From assembly GCA_033675265.1 (NCBI GenBank), contig JAUJYZ010001117.1, positions 372,001-436,000 on the forward strand: a stretch of DNA of 64,000 nucleotides, read 5' to 3'. Below the pieces are notes generated by a model that saw nothing but the letters and a program-made list of their open reading frames with translations, did not search any database and was not told the origin of the DNA. A program made the position numbers and the translations under genes. The DNA is from Actinostola sp. cb2023 (Eukaryota > Cnidaria > Anthozoa > Actiniaria > Actinostolidae). Position 1 is the stretch's first letter. Every line of letters begins with the position of its first letter. This document shows positions 53,640 through 64,000 of this stretch, piece by piece.

Positions 53640-56585
53640 CTGACAGAAAAACCAACGAAAACCGAAACATCAAAACAATAACCAAACATCCAATAAGGGA
53701 CCAAAACAAGAAGGAAACTTACCTAGGGGAGTATAACGTGACTAAGAAAATATTTTTAAATTGACTTTTTATTTGAACCTTAGAAAGAAGCTTGAAAGGG
53801 CATAGAGCCAGAAATGGGAATAACCAGAGCTAAACAGGGTTAGCCCAGAATTTCCCTAACACATTCCAACAACGGTTGAATTTCCTCTTGCGAGTGTCAG
53901 AAACAAAACGCTTTTTGAACAGAGGCAAGAAAAAGAACAATCTCTGCCGAACAGAAGTGATGATGTCCGGCACAGATGGAGCAGTATCACGGAAACGATA
54001 ATTGTTGCGGGATAACCACAAGATAAACTTACACAAATTCAAAACATAGGAGAAGACTGGGGGTACAGCCTGACGCTCATCAGGACTGAAACCAAAAAGA
54101 AGATGGCGAGCCGTAAGCGGCGGACATGGAGGGACCGCAGACTTGAATACAGAATAAATGGACTGAAGCACGGCCTGAGCAACAGGACAATCAAAAAATA
54201 AATGTTGTAACGTCTCTAGAGGGGCACCACAGTGGCAAGATGGTTCAACATTCATGCCAAAGTTAACCAGACGCTCAGCAGTATAAATCACACCATGCGA
54301 AATTTTCCAATTTGTGTCAACGACATGCCTATCCAGGGGCATAGAGTGAACCTGAGGCCAGGTGTCAGGCCAATATAAAACACCAAATATGGGCAGAAAT
54401 TTAGAAACACAATGCGGGTCCGAGGCAAATTCCTTCATCAAACTGATAGAGTAGCAGAGCTTGGTAATACATACAGATAGGTTTCGCTGAGCCCCAGAGG
54501 CATCATCAGGCAGAAATAAATGCCCATTGCGCACAAATCCGCCAAGAAGGGCCCAAGAGTCAATGATTGAGGCAAAGAAAGGCGGCAAGGTGGTAGTAGC
54601 ATAGAAAGCAGGGAAAGATAGCCACCTCCAAAAGATTATCATGTAAAAAATTGCTGACATAGTACTCAAAGAAACGACACCATTTGTTAGGAGAAAGAAA
54701 AAAGCGTTTTATATAGCCATTGTACATGTAGAGCCTTCACCTTCAGATCAACATTGACAACATTAAATCCCCCCTGATCTTTACTGAGGAACATGTTCCT
54801 GTGAGTTCCTGCTCACCAGTTCCTTCTTATTGGACCAGATGAATTTAAAAAGAGAAGAATTGACAGATTTAAGAAAAGAATTGGGGAGAGAGAGAACGGT
54901 GGCAGAGTACCATAAACCTGATAAAGCAAGAGCATTTGCCACCAAGGCTTTTCCTTGAAAAGAAAGACATCTCTGCTGCCATTAATCAAAAACATTGGAT
55001 AGGCTAGATATGCGTTTATCCCAGTTCTCCGTGGGGTGGACATTTGGACCAATAGAAACGCCTAAACAAGGAATAGAGTGAGAGGACCACAAAAAGTGGC
55101 ACTGGTTGATCAGTGCGGTTTGCCCAGGGGCCTAACCACAAACCTTTACTAGATTTATCCTGATTCAACTTAGCCCCAGAAGCGTCTTCATATAAGCTAT
55201 AAATATCAAAAATAGCAAGAATGGAATCTTCCGTGATTACAGTCAGAGTAGTGTCATCTGCATATTGGCAAATGGCCGAGGAAACAGGTGGAGATCCAGG
55301 CAGAGGGAAACCTTTAATTCTCGGGCAAGCCCTAATATTAGAGGCTAAAACCTCCGCAGAAATGATATATAATAAAGGAGACAGGGGACATCCCTGACGG
55401 ACACCCCGCGACAAAGAGAAAAACGGCGTAAAAAAACCATTCACTTGCACATTCACTACTCCATTGTAGAAGGTTTTGACCCACTGTATGAAAGAGGGCC
55501 CAAAACCCATAGTCTGTAAGGTTTTAAAGAGAAAAGCCAGTCTACTCTGTCAAAGGCCTTTTCCTGATCTAGAGAAATCAGTGCAGTGGGAATGTCCCTT
55601 AGAGTAGCAAAGTCCGAGATGTTCTGGAGCAAAATGACAGTCTCGCCGATAAATCGACCAGGGACAGAGCCAGTTTGATCAGGAGAAACAATCAAATGGA
55701 GTACGCGTAGGAGACGTGCAGAAATAGCCCTGGAAGTGATTTTGTAATCCACATTAAGAAGTGTTATAGGCCGCCAGTTCTTTCTTAAACGCAAGTCACC
55801 CTTCTTGGGGACCAAAGAAATAAAACCTCGACGCTGGGACGTAGATAAAGAGCCGCAGGAGTGTGAACAATTTAAGACTTCCACTAAGTCCGCGGAGAGA
55901 ACATCCCAAAAGGTTAGGTAGAACTCCATGGGAAGCCCGTCCGAACCGGGAGTCTTGTTGCGCGACATTCCTTTTAGAGCAAGGAGACAATCATCAGGTG
56001 ACAAGGGTCCTTCACAAGAACGAGACTCTTCATCCTTCAACTTAGATTCCAAATGTCTCAGCATGATATTTTGTAAATCGATATCAGTTCTTGCAGCTGT
56101 AAAGAGCTCAGAATAAAATTCTTGAAAGGCAGACAAAAGTGCAGAGGTTCAATGGACATATTGATCAGAATTATCTTTAACCGAAAAAATAGTATTATCA
56201 GAACGTTGTTTAGAACAGACTTGAAGAAGAAGGAAGAGGAGGACTCCCCCTCCTCAGCCCACTGAACTCTTGATCTGACCTTTAACCCATGCATTTTGTT
56301 CATGGTGCACTATGTTTGCAAGGGCAGCCAGTGTCGCTTTGTATTCAGCAAAGACGTCCAACCGACCACCCTCAACAAGAACTTTCAAATGATCTATTTT
56401 CTTTTCCAAATTAGATCGCTCAGATCTACGAGCTCTTGCCTGTCGAATACAGTATTTAATTGAAATATTTTTAATGTGGGCCTTTCCCAGATCCCACCAC
56501 ACCTGAATAGAAGAGTAAAGATGCTTTCGCTGTGACCATCTAGCCCAAAAATTCTTAATAAGATGCACATAGTCCTCATCTGTAA
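53640..56585 (-). pseudogene. L1/Tx1-type non-LTR retrotransposon ORF2, 5'-truncated and frameshifted
   Basis: Frames at 56585-56254, 56136-55456, 55510-55016, 55052-54813 and 54669-53830 together give the second ORF without its endonuclease domain. Visible reverse transcriptase blocks: GSDGLPMEFYLTFWDVL, WRPITLLNVDYKITSRAIS, SPDQTGSVPGR, LDQEKAFDRVDW with the first catalytic Asp, GVRQGCPLSPLLY, and YADDTT with the catalytic pair. The C-terminus has the CHCGAPLETLQHLFFDC zinc-knuckle-like segment of this clade. At least four frameshifts or stops make it inactive. The 3' end lies at about 53640 (minus strand) with ATAAAAAA. It interrupts the foldback element. Confidence 0.88.
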
Positions 56586-56703
56586 GTATTATTCTGTAAT
56601 TATTGTAATCAGTAGTTATTGTCTCTAGTGGGCCAAATTGGAAACCAGTATTATTGTATTGCTGTATTTGTATACCCACTTAAAATAAAGATTATTATTA
56701 TTA
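56586..56703 (+). mobile_element. Retrotransposon 3'-tail fragment, opposite strand to the L1/Tx1 copy
   Basis: On the plus strand it ends ACTTAAAATAAAGATTATTA-TTATTAC, a polyadenylation-signal-plus-(ATT)n tail. It directly joins the 5' truncation point of the minus-strand ORF2. The short target duplication ACATAT flanks the composite on both sides. Confidence 0.55.
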
Positions 56704-58631
56704 CATATATGTTGTCCGGAAAGATCGCTCCTTGGTCACACTTTCGGACCGTCGTTCAAATGTGGGATCTTTTTGAGAGTATTAGTACGTAGAATCGGTG
56801 CGCATGTGTGAGGCGCTACAAGCATCACGATAATGCCGCTATGTTTGTGTTTTCCTTGTTTTTTTTTTACTGAAATCATCCGAAAATGTATTATTTTGGA
56901 ATATCGTTTTTGAAGCTGTCCAATAAACTCACAAATCGTGTTTTATCGGGTCTAAAACCACTCGGCTTCGCCTCGTGGTTTTGAAACCCGATAAAACACT
57001 CCTGATATACTAAGTCATGGGTTTCGATGGAAAGTTATTTGGTTTGTCGACATTTTGAGCTCAGTGAGTAGAAAAATGAATCTCAGTGTAATCGGCATAT
57101 GCAAAACGCAATGTGCAATGCGCAACACGTCGCACGAAGCACGAGACAACGTTTTTTGAAATAGCTGTATATGCATGCAGAAGACCGAACTCGAATTTAA
57201 CGAAAGTTACTTTTACAGTTAACTACAGCTGATCCATGGATAAAGATCACAAGCAATACGATATACACAAAACAGAAAAGCCTTCGCAGGACTTCTATAA
57301 CAGAAGAACTTTGTTTTCTAATCATAGATCAAGTCCCCGCTGATCAACAAGAGTTTTATACAGCTGAATAGCATATGGGTATTTTGTCTGCGCATGCGCC
57401 AACACAGCATTGACCAGTGACGTCTGAACCATTTTACAGCTCGATTGCTTAAGGATATTTTGTAGGAGATCTACGCGTTTCTAAAGTTTAAACGTCATGA
57501 AAATTTACTCATTTTTAAAGACGATAAACACTTCTTCCCCTGGGTATATCTTTGGCCGCTGTTATTTCTTTTGATGGCGAGATATTTTACATTGAAATGC
57601 GACTGTGGTGTTTGGAGTTGGATGTTCAGCGTTAATTATTTCTACAATCAAGTATTCTACAGCACTGGATTAACGCTTGGTAATTGTGATGACAGTAAAC
57701 TTTTAGAATTTTAATGAAATGGTCTTTCAGGTGGACGCGATTTCGAGCTATGGCCCGGTGAATATGTAGAAGTGTTCAATTTAGGTCGAACTTTAACGAG
57801 ATATTTCTTGAAATTTTTACCGACCCCCAAGTTGGAGATAATTACCACAGCATTCATTCCTTTGTATAATTTCAGTTTTTATAGAGAATGGGGCTTCAAA
57901 AAAATGCATAGCTGTCAGATTTAATAGATTCTTCTCACCCTATACTCGGTGTATTAAATGGCGGAATTGATGTTTTGTGTTACTTCTCGAAGCCATGGTT
58001 CTATCATATCTTCGTCTATTTCCTTATTCTAAGTCTTTGAAAGTATAAATGAGAGAACAGAGTTTGCAGAAAAATTGGTTAAGAAAATTAAAACTTGTTT
58101 CCACTGGGCATGTTTTGCATTGCAATAGTTTTGCTTATAGTCCAGGCATTTTACTGATAGACCTATCACTAATTGCAACAGAAGGTTTTTCTGCATAACA
58201 TAGTCCAGAATACCGTTTAGAACAACATACTAAAAGTCTACAAAAATCTATGCACGGGAAATCCTCAAAATCGACTTTATTTGAGGTCCAGTATTTCATT
58301 GACATGAAAACGAGGCTCTGAACCGGAAGTTGTTTTATTATGCCTTTGAATGGCTTGTATTTGCCTGAAATCACCTGGAAACCAGGAATTGTGATTGAGG
58401 TAGTGTAAGTAAGCTGACAGGGAAACTAAATCAGCTTTTTTGCAAGCTGGTCAATTTTCGCATGAAGAAGCAAATAATTATAGGCTAAAAAAATAGCAGT
58501 TCCAGCTCAGCAAATGGAAACATTTGTTAGCTGAAAATGTCTCGAGCACTGTTTACGTGCATGCGATTTTACTGCAAAGCGTCAATTTTGTTTCATGTAT
58601 AAGATATAGAGCTATCTCACGGCGATTTTCA

Positions 58632-58797
58632 CAGGGTAGCAAAGGGGGTTGTGATCATGCTTCACAACCCATTTTTTCGTAAATTCATGACTCAAAAGAA
58701 TCCGCATTTAAGCCATTTCATGCACGTCTTTATATTTTGTTTATGAAGTGTTTTTTCGCGATTCACTCGCCATTTTTGGGACAAATCACGCGTCACG
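58632..58797 (+). mobile_element. Truncated CAGGGTAGCAAAGGGG MITE
   Basis: Left end and TCATGCTTCA, ACAAATCACGCGTCACG segments as in 1698-2017; the right terminus is missing. Confidence 0.65.
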
Positions 58798-58860
58798 TAA
58801 CCTTCAAAACGATCCGTAAACAATCGCAGCATACGACGTGTGGACCGGCCAAAAACGTTC

Positions 58861-59254
58861 CTAAAGGTCGCTATACACGAGGGACAGTGCAGCAGGGACT
58901 ACATATCCCAGGCACATACAGCATCGAAAAAATCACATTCTGTACACAATCAGGGTGACGTGCAGTGGGGACATGTAGCAGGGACATCAATAGCAGCGAC
59001 AAAATTACACACACAGGAAAATGTAGCAGGAACGTGTCGCAGGGACCTGTTGGACTTCATGGAAAATGTTGCGGGGACAAAATTTCTGGAAAAATCGTGC
59101 TTCACAGCTTTGAACATGTGTGTCTGTTGAAATTTTGTCCCTGCTTCATATTCCCGGTACACGTCCCCTTGTGTATACAGAACGTGATTTTCTTGCTGCT
59201 GTATGTCCCTGGGACATATACCTACCACATGTTCCCTCGTGTATGGCGACCTTA
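58861..59254. mobile_element. MITE with TAAAGGTCGCTATACACGAG ends
   Basis: CTAAAGGTCGCTATACACGA-GGGACA and its complement TGTTCCCTCGTGTATGGCGACCTTAA-type end. The interior repeats GCAGGGAC(A/C) and GTCCC about a dozen times in both directions. Confidence 0.82.
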
Positions 59255-60500
59255 AAACGTTTACAAAAATATACGGGTGGAAGCCCGAAAATAGGGTTGA
59301 CGTAAATACCATTAATGAAGCAAAACAGTTGGAAAGGAGATTATTTCACTGAAGGCAGGTGTGAAGGGTAATCACTGATGATTTGCTCTGGTAATCCCCC
59401 GTTTAATGACGGATTGTACAAATCACAGTAATATCCAAGTTGATGTCAACTATAGCCACTGAACTTTCAAACTAATCGTCCATCATCTGAGCAAGTGATA
59501 ATACCGGCGTAAAGTCCAGAAAGTATATAACAACCCCCCGAAAGTAACGTCCAAAATTCATGGCTGGCAATAAATATAATAACAGCCCCCCGAAGCCCGA
59601 AAGTACAGTGACACGCATACTTTTGCTTTGTTGTAAAAAAAAATCACTGATCGTCGCGACAGACTATTAATATCACCTAGAAATAGTATTTCTTGCCAAG
59701 TGTTTAATTTAGTGAAGAAACGGTGATCAGCGTCCTGAGCTGATTAAGTATACCATAGTCTTTCACGCAAACAACACAAAAAATATCTTTCTACGTTTCA
59801 TCCTGCAGCAAAATGACACACTGGTCTGCGCTTTACTGAACTGACGGTATACTGATTTTGGCGCATTTAGAGAATGATTAAATTGCATGCAAAAATATCC
59901 CTTTTTAACAACCAATGTTGACTGATTTCGCATGCAGCTATTTACTTGGGAGATAAAGCATGGTATACCAATATTATTTAATGTTTTTCCTACCTGAAAG
60001 TAACGACCCCCCAAAATAAAAGAAAATAGCGACCGTCCCAAAAGTAATGACTCCGAAGGCTACTAATCCCGAAAACTGACGACCCTCGCTACTTTCCGAA
60101 CTTTATGTTAATAAAAACAAACACTATTCCACGTAGTTGATACAATTGATTGACTGACATCAATCATTAATCCAACGTATATAGATCCAACGTTATATTG
60201 CAGACCGTCAGTTAAGTGAAACAAGCATAGAGTTAAACCTCCGTTATAACATGTTATAAACGACTCCCGCAAGATAACTTTAGCAACGGCGTTTATTATA
60301 TACTGAAAGCCCCATGAATATATCAATCACCTATTTTATATTTACTTTATTTGATTTTAAAACGATGCAATGATTGAAATCAGAAACATAGCTAACACAA
60401 TGTATATTTTAAAGTGGGCTTATATACGGTACCGCACCTTAATTGTCACTACCAGTAACACCCCCTATTTTATTGTCCGCACCCCCTTCCTGTTTCTCTG
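59255..60500. other. No recognised gene; interior of the Harbinger-like element
   Basis: Repeated CCCCCGAAAGTAACG/CCCGAAAGTA patches at 59536-59605 and 60000-60090; otherwise unique with no coding frame. Confidence 0.4.
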
Positions 60501-61375
60501 TCAGCTTACTTACACTACCTCAATCACAATTCCTGGTTTCCAGGTGATTTCAGGCAAATACAAGCCATTCAAAGGCATAATAAAACAACTTCCGGTTCAG
60601 AGCCTCGTTTTCATGTCAATGAAATACTGGACCTCAAATAAAGTCGATTTTGAGGATGTTCCCGTGCATAGAATTTTGTAGACTTTTAGTATGTTGTTCT
60701 AGACGGTATTCTGGACTATATTATGCAGGAAAACCTTCTGTTGCAATTAGTGATAGGTTGACCTACTTTTTGTCGTAAAATGCCTGGACTATTACCATTT
60801 ACGGGACTCGCGACGAGCAGAAATGTGGACTCCAAGCATTCAAGTCAAATTATCTTTCGATTTCTACCGACTCCCAAGCTGCTTAATGTTACGGAGGCGA
60901 AGATTATTCAATAGTCATTCCATTCATCACAATAAATGACTTTCAAAAAATGCATAGCTCCTGCTATGAATGTTCAAAGTGCATGTATACGGCGAAGACG
61001 GCTCCAGCATGCCTTCAGCATTGATAAAATAGAATCCATCATTTTAGAGTTGCATATGTTCATATAGACAAGTTAATAAATAAATATATGAGAAAGAACT
61101 TCGCCATCTTGTTTGTTATTCCTGGTATTTAAATTAGCGCGGGATGGCGCGGGATATATGCGCGTGTCAGAGGGTCTTTGTGTTCATGTTGGCATTTCAC
61201 GCATGCGCAGACAAAATGCCCATGTGCTCAGCTGAACTGCAACCATGCCGATACTTGGAATTCTAAGTAAAAAAAGCTTGAAAGACTTGAAATAATGTAG
61301 ATTTGCTGTGTTCACTTTTAAGCTTTTTAGGAGGCGGCTGAACAATCTCCTGATGAAGAAAACATTTCTCCTCAA

Positions 61376-61402
61376 GGGGGGGGGGGGGGGGGGGGGGGGG
61401 GG
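61376..61402 (+). repeat. Poly-G tract (27 G)
   Basis: Duplicate of the 19-G run at 41103. Confidence 0.95.
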
Positions 61403-62362
61403 AGTTCGTTCGAACCCCTCTTACCCCCTCCTACGGGCCTGATGTCGAATCCTGTTGAATGCAAGTCGAAACAAGACGAACCCAACGAATTTTTTCAAAT
61501 TACCACAAACTTATTGCATAGACGATCTTTTGAAAATTGTAGCTACACCTGTACATTCTTTTGTGAAAATCTTTTCCAAAAAAGTAACGCACGGAAGATC
61601 GTGTGAATACTGCATCAATAGAGTCAATCTGTAAGTTTCCTTTTCTTTGAAGAGCTCTTCCAAAAAAGTAACCCACAGAACATTGTTTGAATACTGTAGC
61701 AACACAAAGGTGTCTGTTCAGGGTTTTTTTGAAGGCTATATATTTTCCCAAAATTATCAAAATCAATGCTGAAATGCCGACTGAAATAATATTTGATTTT
61801 TAAATGGGCTTACAGTTTCAAGTACAACCGGAACACAAGACCAGTGGGTATGTTCCCAACTGCAATTTATATTTTTATTATTGAACGTTTTCTTCCCTAA
61901 ATTCATTATGTATTCAACATGGTAAAATGTTTCTTAAAAGTGCTTCTCAAACACAATAAAACATATCTTTTATATGCCTTTGACTGATATAAATTCACAT
62001 TACATTTCTGTCACATACACTCGATTGCAGAAACGTTGTAGTTTAAACATGCTAAAATACAACTGTTTAAGCACAAAATAGTGCTGAAAATTATTGTGTT
62101 GTCGTACTAATCTAAAATTGATGTTTCAGATATATTAGAAGAAAATAAGTGATGTTTCACACTTTGTATCTCATTAGATATCTTGTATCTCATGATATTT
62201 GTATAAATGTATACTACAACGTTTCTGCAAATGAGTGTGTTATGCAACTTTTAATTCTCAAAAGTGACTCTGAAATTGTTCCCTACTGAGTGGAGTGGGA
62301 ATTTCACTAAATCTATCTTTTTCTAATATTTATTTTATTAGACCACAGGAGAGTGTGATCTG

Positions 62363-62682
62363 TTATTTCACTGTGTATCCCCTCTCAGCTTCTTCCTGCT
62401 TCTCACAAATGAAGTTCAGAATGATTGCCATTGGGCTTGGGTTTTCCTTGAATAAGTCAGTCACATTGGTAAACTTATTTCTTAGATTCCTCTTTCGACA
62501 AGCAGCATGCAAGAAAGCCACTAGAAGACAATAGTATTAACAATACATTGATTAAAAACTGCAAATGGGAAATGTACAGAATGGCCACCTCTCTGTAACA
62601 GCTAGGGTTTTTTGGTTCTAACCACTAGCCAGTCCATACATTTTTTAGCCCTACAATGGCCCAGGGACTGCAGAGGGGGGAA

Positions 62683-62719
<37 letters not shown>

Positions 62720-63564
62720 ATATGAAACTCGCTCTGTGGTCCCTGTGGAGCACTGTGGCCACCTCTAAATCCCTATCCCAAGAGTACCCACCCACCTGGG
62801 TAATTGAAGAGAGAGACAGGAACTTGACAGTATAATTATTTAAGCAATATAAAAATATAAAATAGTCTTGTGATATAACCATGATGGGAGTTGTAGAGCG
62901 CACAAGAATCTACACAAAGGAACACGAGCCAAAGTGGAGTTTCTCTCTTTGCACTAAAGGTAAAGGTACTACATTTAACGTCCGTAACCCCTTCAGTTGA
63001 AACTGATCTCCCAGGAGGCTGATGGTGCACCCTTTTACCCCCTCCCTCCATCAGTGCTCCATCTTACAGGTATTTAAAGCTGAACTGAGCTACACAGATT
63101 AGTAGAGGGAAGTTGAAACAAGGATGTGAGGTCATGAAGAATCGAACTGGGCACCTCTCGCTTAGAAGGCTGCACACTAACCAACTAAGCCATCCTAATG
63201 CTCCTCTTCTGCACTCCAATGATATAGACACAAGCTGTCATTCTATATTACTTTTATAGCATATTTTTGAACAATTATTGGGAGCTCTGTCCTCTGTCAG
63301 TAGTCAGCCTATCAGTGTGATCTGTCTAAAAATATCATTGGCTTACCAAAGAGAGGGGTCACCAAACCCCACAAGAACACCATAACAGACCCCATGGCAT
63401 ACATCAGTAAGACAATAATAGCAACAACAGCCAGTGGAATAAAGTTTTCTGCTGTACTTCTTTGGTGTGTGCTAGTCTGCTTTGCCTTGTATATCTTGCT
63501 ATATATAATGAGTGCTATTATCATTGCCAATGCACCTATGATCATATCTTTTGGATATAATGTA
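62363..63564 (-). CDS. PRAF2/ARL6IP5-like membrane protein, copy B; exons 2 and 3
   Basis: Exon 2 (63347-63564) is nearly identical to copy A exon 2. Exon 3 (62363-62520) follows GTCTTCTAG in phase 1 and reads VAFLHAACRKRNLRNK, then DLFKENPSPMAIIL, and ends ERGYTVK. This parallels the C-terminal FIHASLRLRNLKNK..TPMG-I region of ARL6IP5. With exon 1 of copy A the composite would be 190 residues, the family's usual size. Exon 1 of this copy must lie beyond 64000 if the gene is complete; a trans-copy gene using the exon 1 at 50957 is not possible in this order. It holds the 35-G run in its intron. Confidence 0.85.
62683..62717 (+). repeat. Poly-G tract (35 G)
   Basis: Longest homopolymer in the window; preceded by GAGGGGGGAA. 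In intron 2 of PRAF copy B; absent in copy A because that block was replaced. Confidence 0.95.
62952..63205 (-). mobile_element. tRNA-derived SINE, copy B
   Basis: Same A-box and B-box region (GGCTTAGTTGGTTAGTGTGC; GTTCGATTC) as 45288-45525. It predates the duplication, since unique sequence beyond it is also duplicated. Confidence 0.75.
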
Positions 63565-63610
63565 CTGAAACAAATACAAAAATGCTAACAGTTATTTATT
63601 ATATATCAAT

Positions 63611-63803
63611 TAGTCAACGACCGTCCATGCGCCCATATATTGCGCTATAGACGCACACGAGAAAATATAAAGAACTCTTAACAAGCGTAAGAGTGGCACG
63701 AGGCGTAGCAGAGTGCAATCGACTCTAGCTTGTTAAGAGTCCTTTATATTTTCTCGAGTGCGTCTATAATGCTATGGGCGCATGGATGCGAGGGAGTTGA
63801 CTA
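63611..63803. mobile_element. Palindromic MITE with TAGTCAAC ends
   Basis: TAGTCAACGACCGTCCATGC and GGATGCGAGGGAGTTGACTA with arms of about 80 bp (GCGTATAGACGCAC-like, GAGAAAATATAAAGAACTCT-TAACAAGC and complements) around a short loop. Confidence 0.82.
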
Positions 63804-63824
63804 CTTGATTTATAACATGGCATC

Positions 63825-64000
63825 TAGAGAGCGTGCAGCCCATGGGGAAATAGTTCATAGCTATTTTAGCCAATGAGCGCACACGTTGTTTCGAACAGCG
63901 CGGGCATGATCAGACAAGGCCAGTGGGAAGTTGACGAGAGCGTGCAGCTCATGGGGAAATAGTTCATAGAACTCTAGCCAATCAGAGTGCACGTTTTATC
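63825..64000 (+). repeat. Two copies of a ~110-bp unit, open at the window edge
   Basis: GAGAGCGTGCAGC-CATGGGGAAATAGTTCATAG..TAGCCAAT-AG-GCACACGTT occurs at 63825 and 63935; the second is cut by the edge. Confidence 0.8.

Larger units (their letters stand above)
53331..57172. mobile_element. TACAGCTATTTC foldback element with nested retrotransposon, copy B only
   Basis: The ends AGCTATTTCAAAAAAGGTTG-TCTCGTG and CACGAGACAACGTTTTTTGA-AATAGCT are inverted. Copy A at the same place reads CACATATCATTTATGATACTGC without insertion. The arms 53331-53637 and 56704-57172 correspond in reverse to 10145-10990. CATCACGTGCATGTACC and the ATTAGTATTCTTTATAT hairpin are shared. Confidence 0.88.
58138..60791. 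mobile_element. Harbinger-like TIR element nested in the Mutator-like element
   Basis: TAGTCCAGGCATTTTAC and GTAAAATGCCTGGACTA ends with arms of about 290 bp (AGAAGGTTTTTCTGCATAA, AACTTCCGGTTCAGAGCC and complements). TTA on both sides (58135-58137, 60792-60794); the undisturbed relative at about 36940 reads GGTAAGC, consistent with a single TTA. Three-base TTA duplication is characteristic of PIF/Harbinger. No transposase or Myb-like ORF seen. Confidence 0.82.
57370..61228. mobile_element. Mutator-like element, copy B only, 9-bp duplication
   Basis: AGCATATGGGTATTTTGTCT and AGACAAAATGCCCATGTGCT ends; CAGCTGAAT (57361-57369) and CAGCTGAAC (61229-61237) flank it, eight of nine bases equal. Copy A shows the empty site at 40970-40978. 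It corresponds in reverse to 36416-37705 but contains the extra 2.65-kb insertion 58138-60791. Confidence 0.9.
52950..63600. repeat. Segmental duplication, copy B
   Basis: Collinear partner of 39690-45940. Copy-specific insertions are the foldback 53331-57172 and the Mutator-like element 57370-61228; it lacks the TTAA element and the palindrome of copy A. It keeps PRAF exons 2 and 3. Confidence 0.88.

Overview
The window reads as nuclear DNA of a marine invertebrate, most plausibly a cnidarian. Genes have spliceosomal introns (GT..AG, tens of bp to about 5 kb), intergenic DNA is AT-rich, and more than half of the sequence is transposon-derived. The animal gene set (UPF0462/C4orf33, CCDC169, a TSSK kinase, a PRAF-family membrane protein, a death-effector-domain protein, a probable gustatory-receptor-like 7TM protein) excludes bacteria, plants and fungi. 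The phylum is inference only.

Layout. 1-12.4 kb: no confident host gene; a 54-bp satellite, poly-G tracts, palindromic MITEs, a BEL/Pao relic and one uncharacterised ORF. 12.4-18.3 kb: a divergent pair, a six-exon UPF0462 (C4orf33) gene on the minus strand and a two-exon 7TM gene on the plus strand that carries two frameshifts. 18.7-28.7 kb: a TIR element, then a second divergent pair, the eight-exon CCDC169 homologue (minus) and a two-exon TSSK-like kinase (plus), sharing a 363-bp promoter with a perfect CRE. 28.7-35.1 kb: a minisatellite, a retrotransposon 3' end and a four-exon minus-strand gene joining an N-terminal death effector domain, a long coiled coil and a six-blade NHL propeller, an architecture I do not know by name. 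36-39 kb: nested DNA transposons.

39.7-63.6 kb is a tandem segmental duplication (copy A 39.7-45.9, copy B 52.95-63.6) around a PRAF2/ARL6IP5-like gene. Each copy holds insertions for which the other keeps the empty site, so target-site duplications can be read directly: TTAA (piggyBac-like), 9 bp (Mutator-like) and TTA (Harbinger-like). Copy A lost the last PRAF exon and has there a 2.6-kb palindrome with 1.19-kb arms; copy B keeps exons 2 and 3.

Several reading frames break at homopolymers (A4, A6, A8, G6), and single-base changes restore them. This may mean sequence error rather than pseudogenes. Exon boundaries were derived by hand from splice signals, frame phase and recalled family similarity; nothing was searched in a database.
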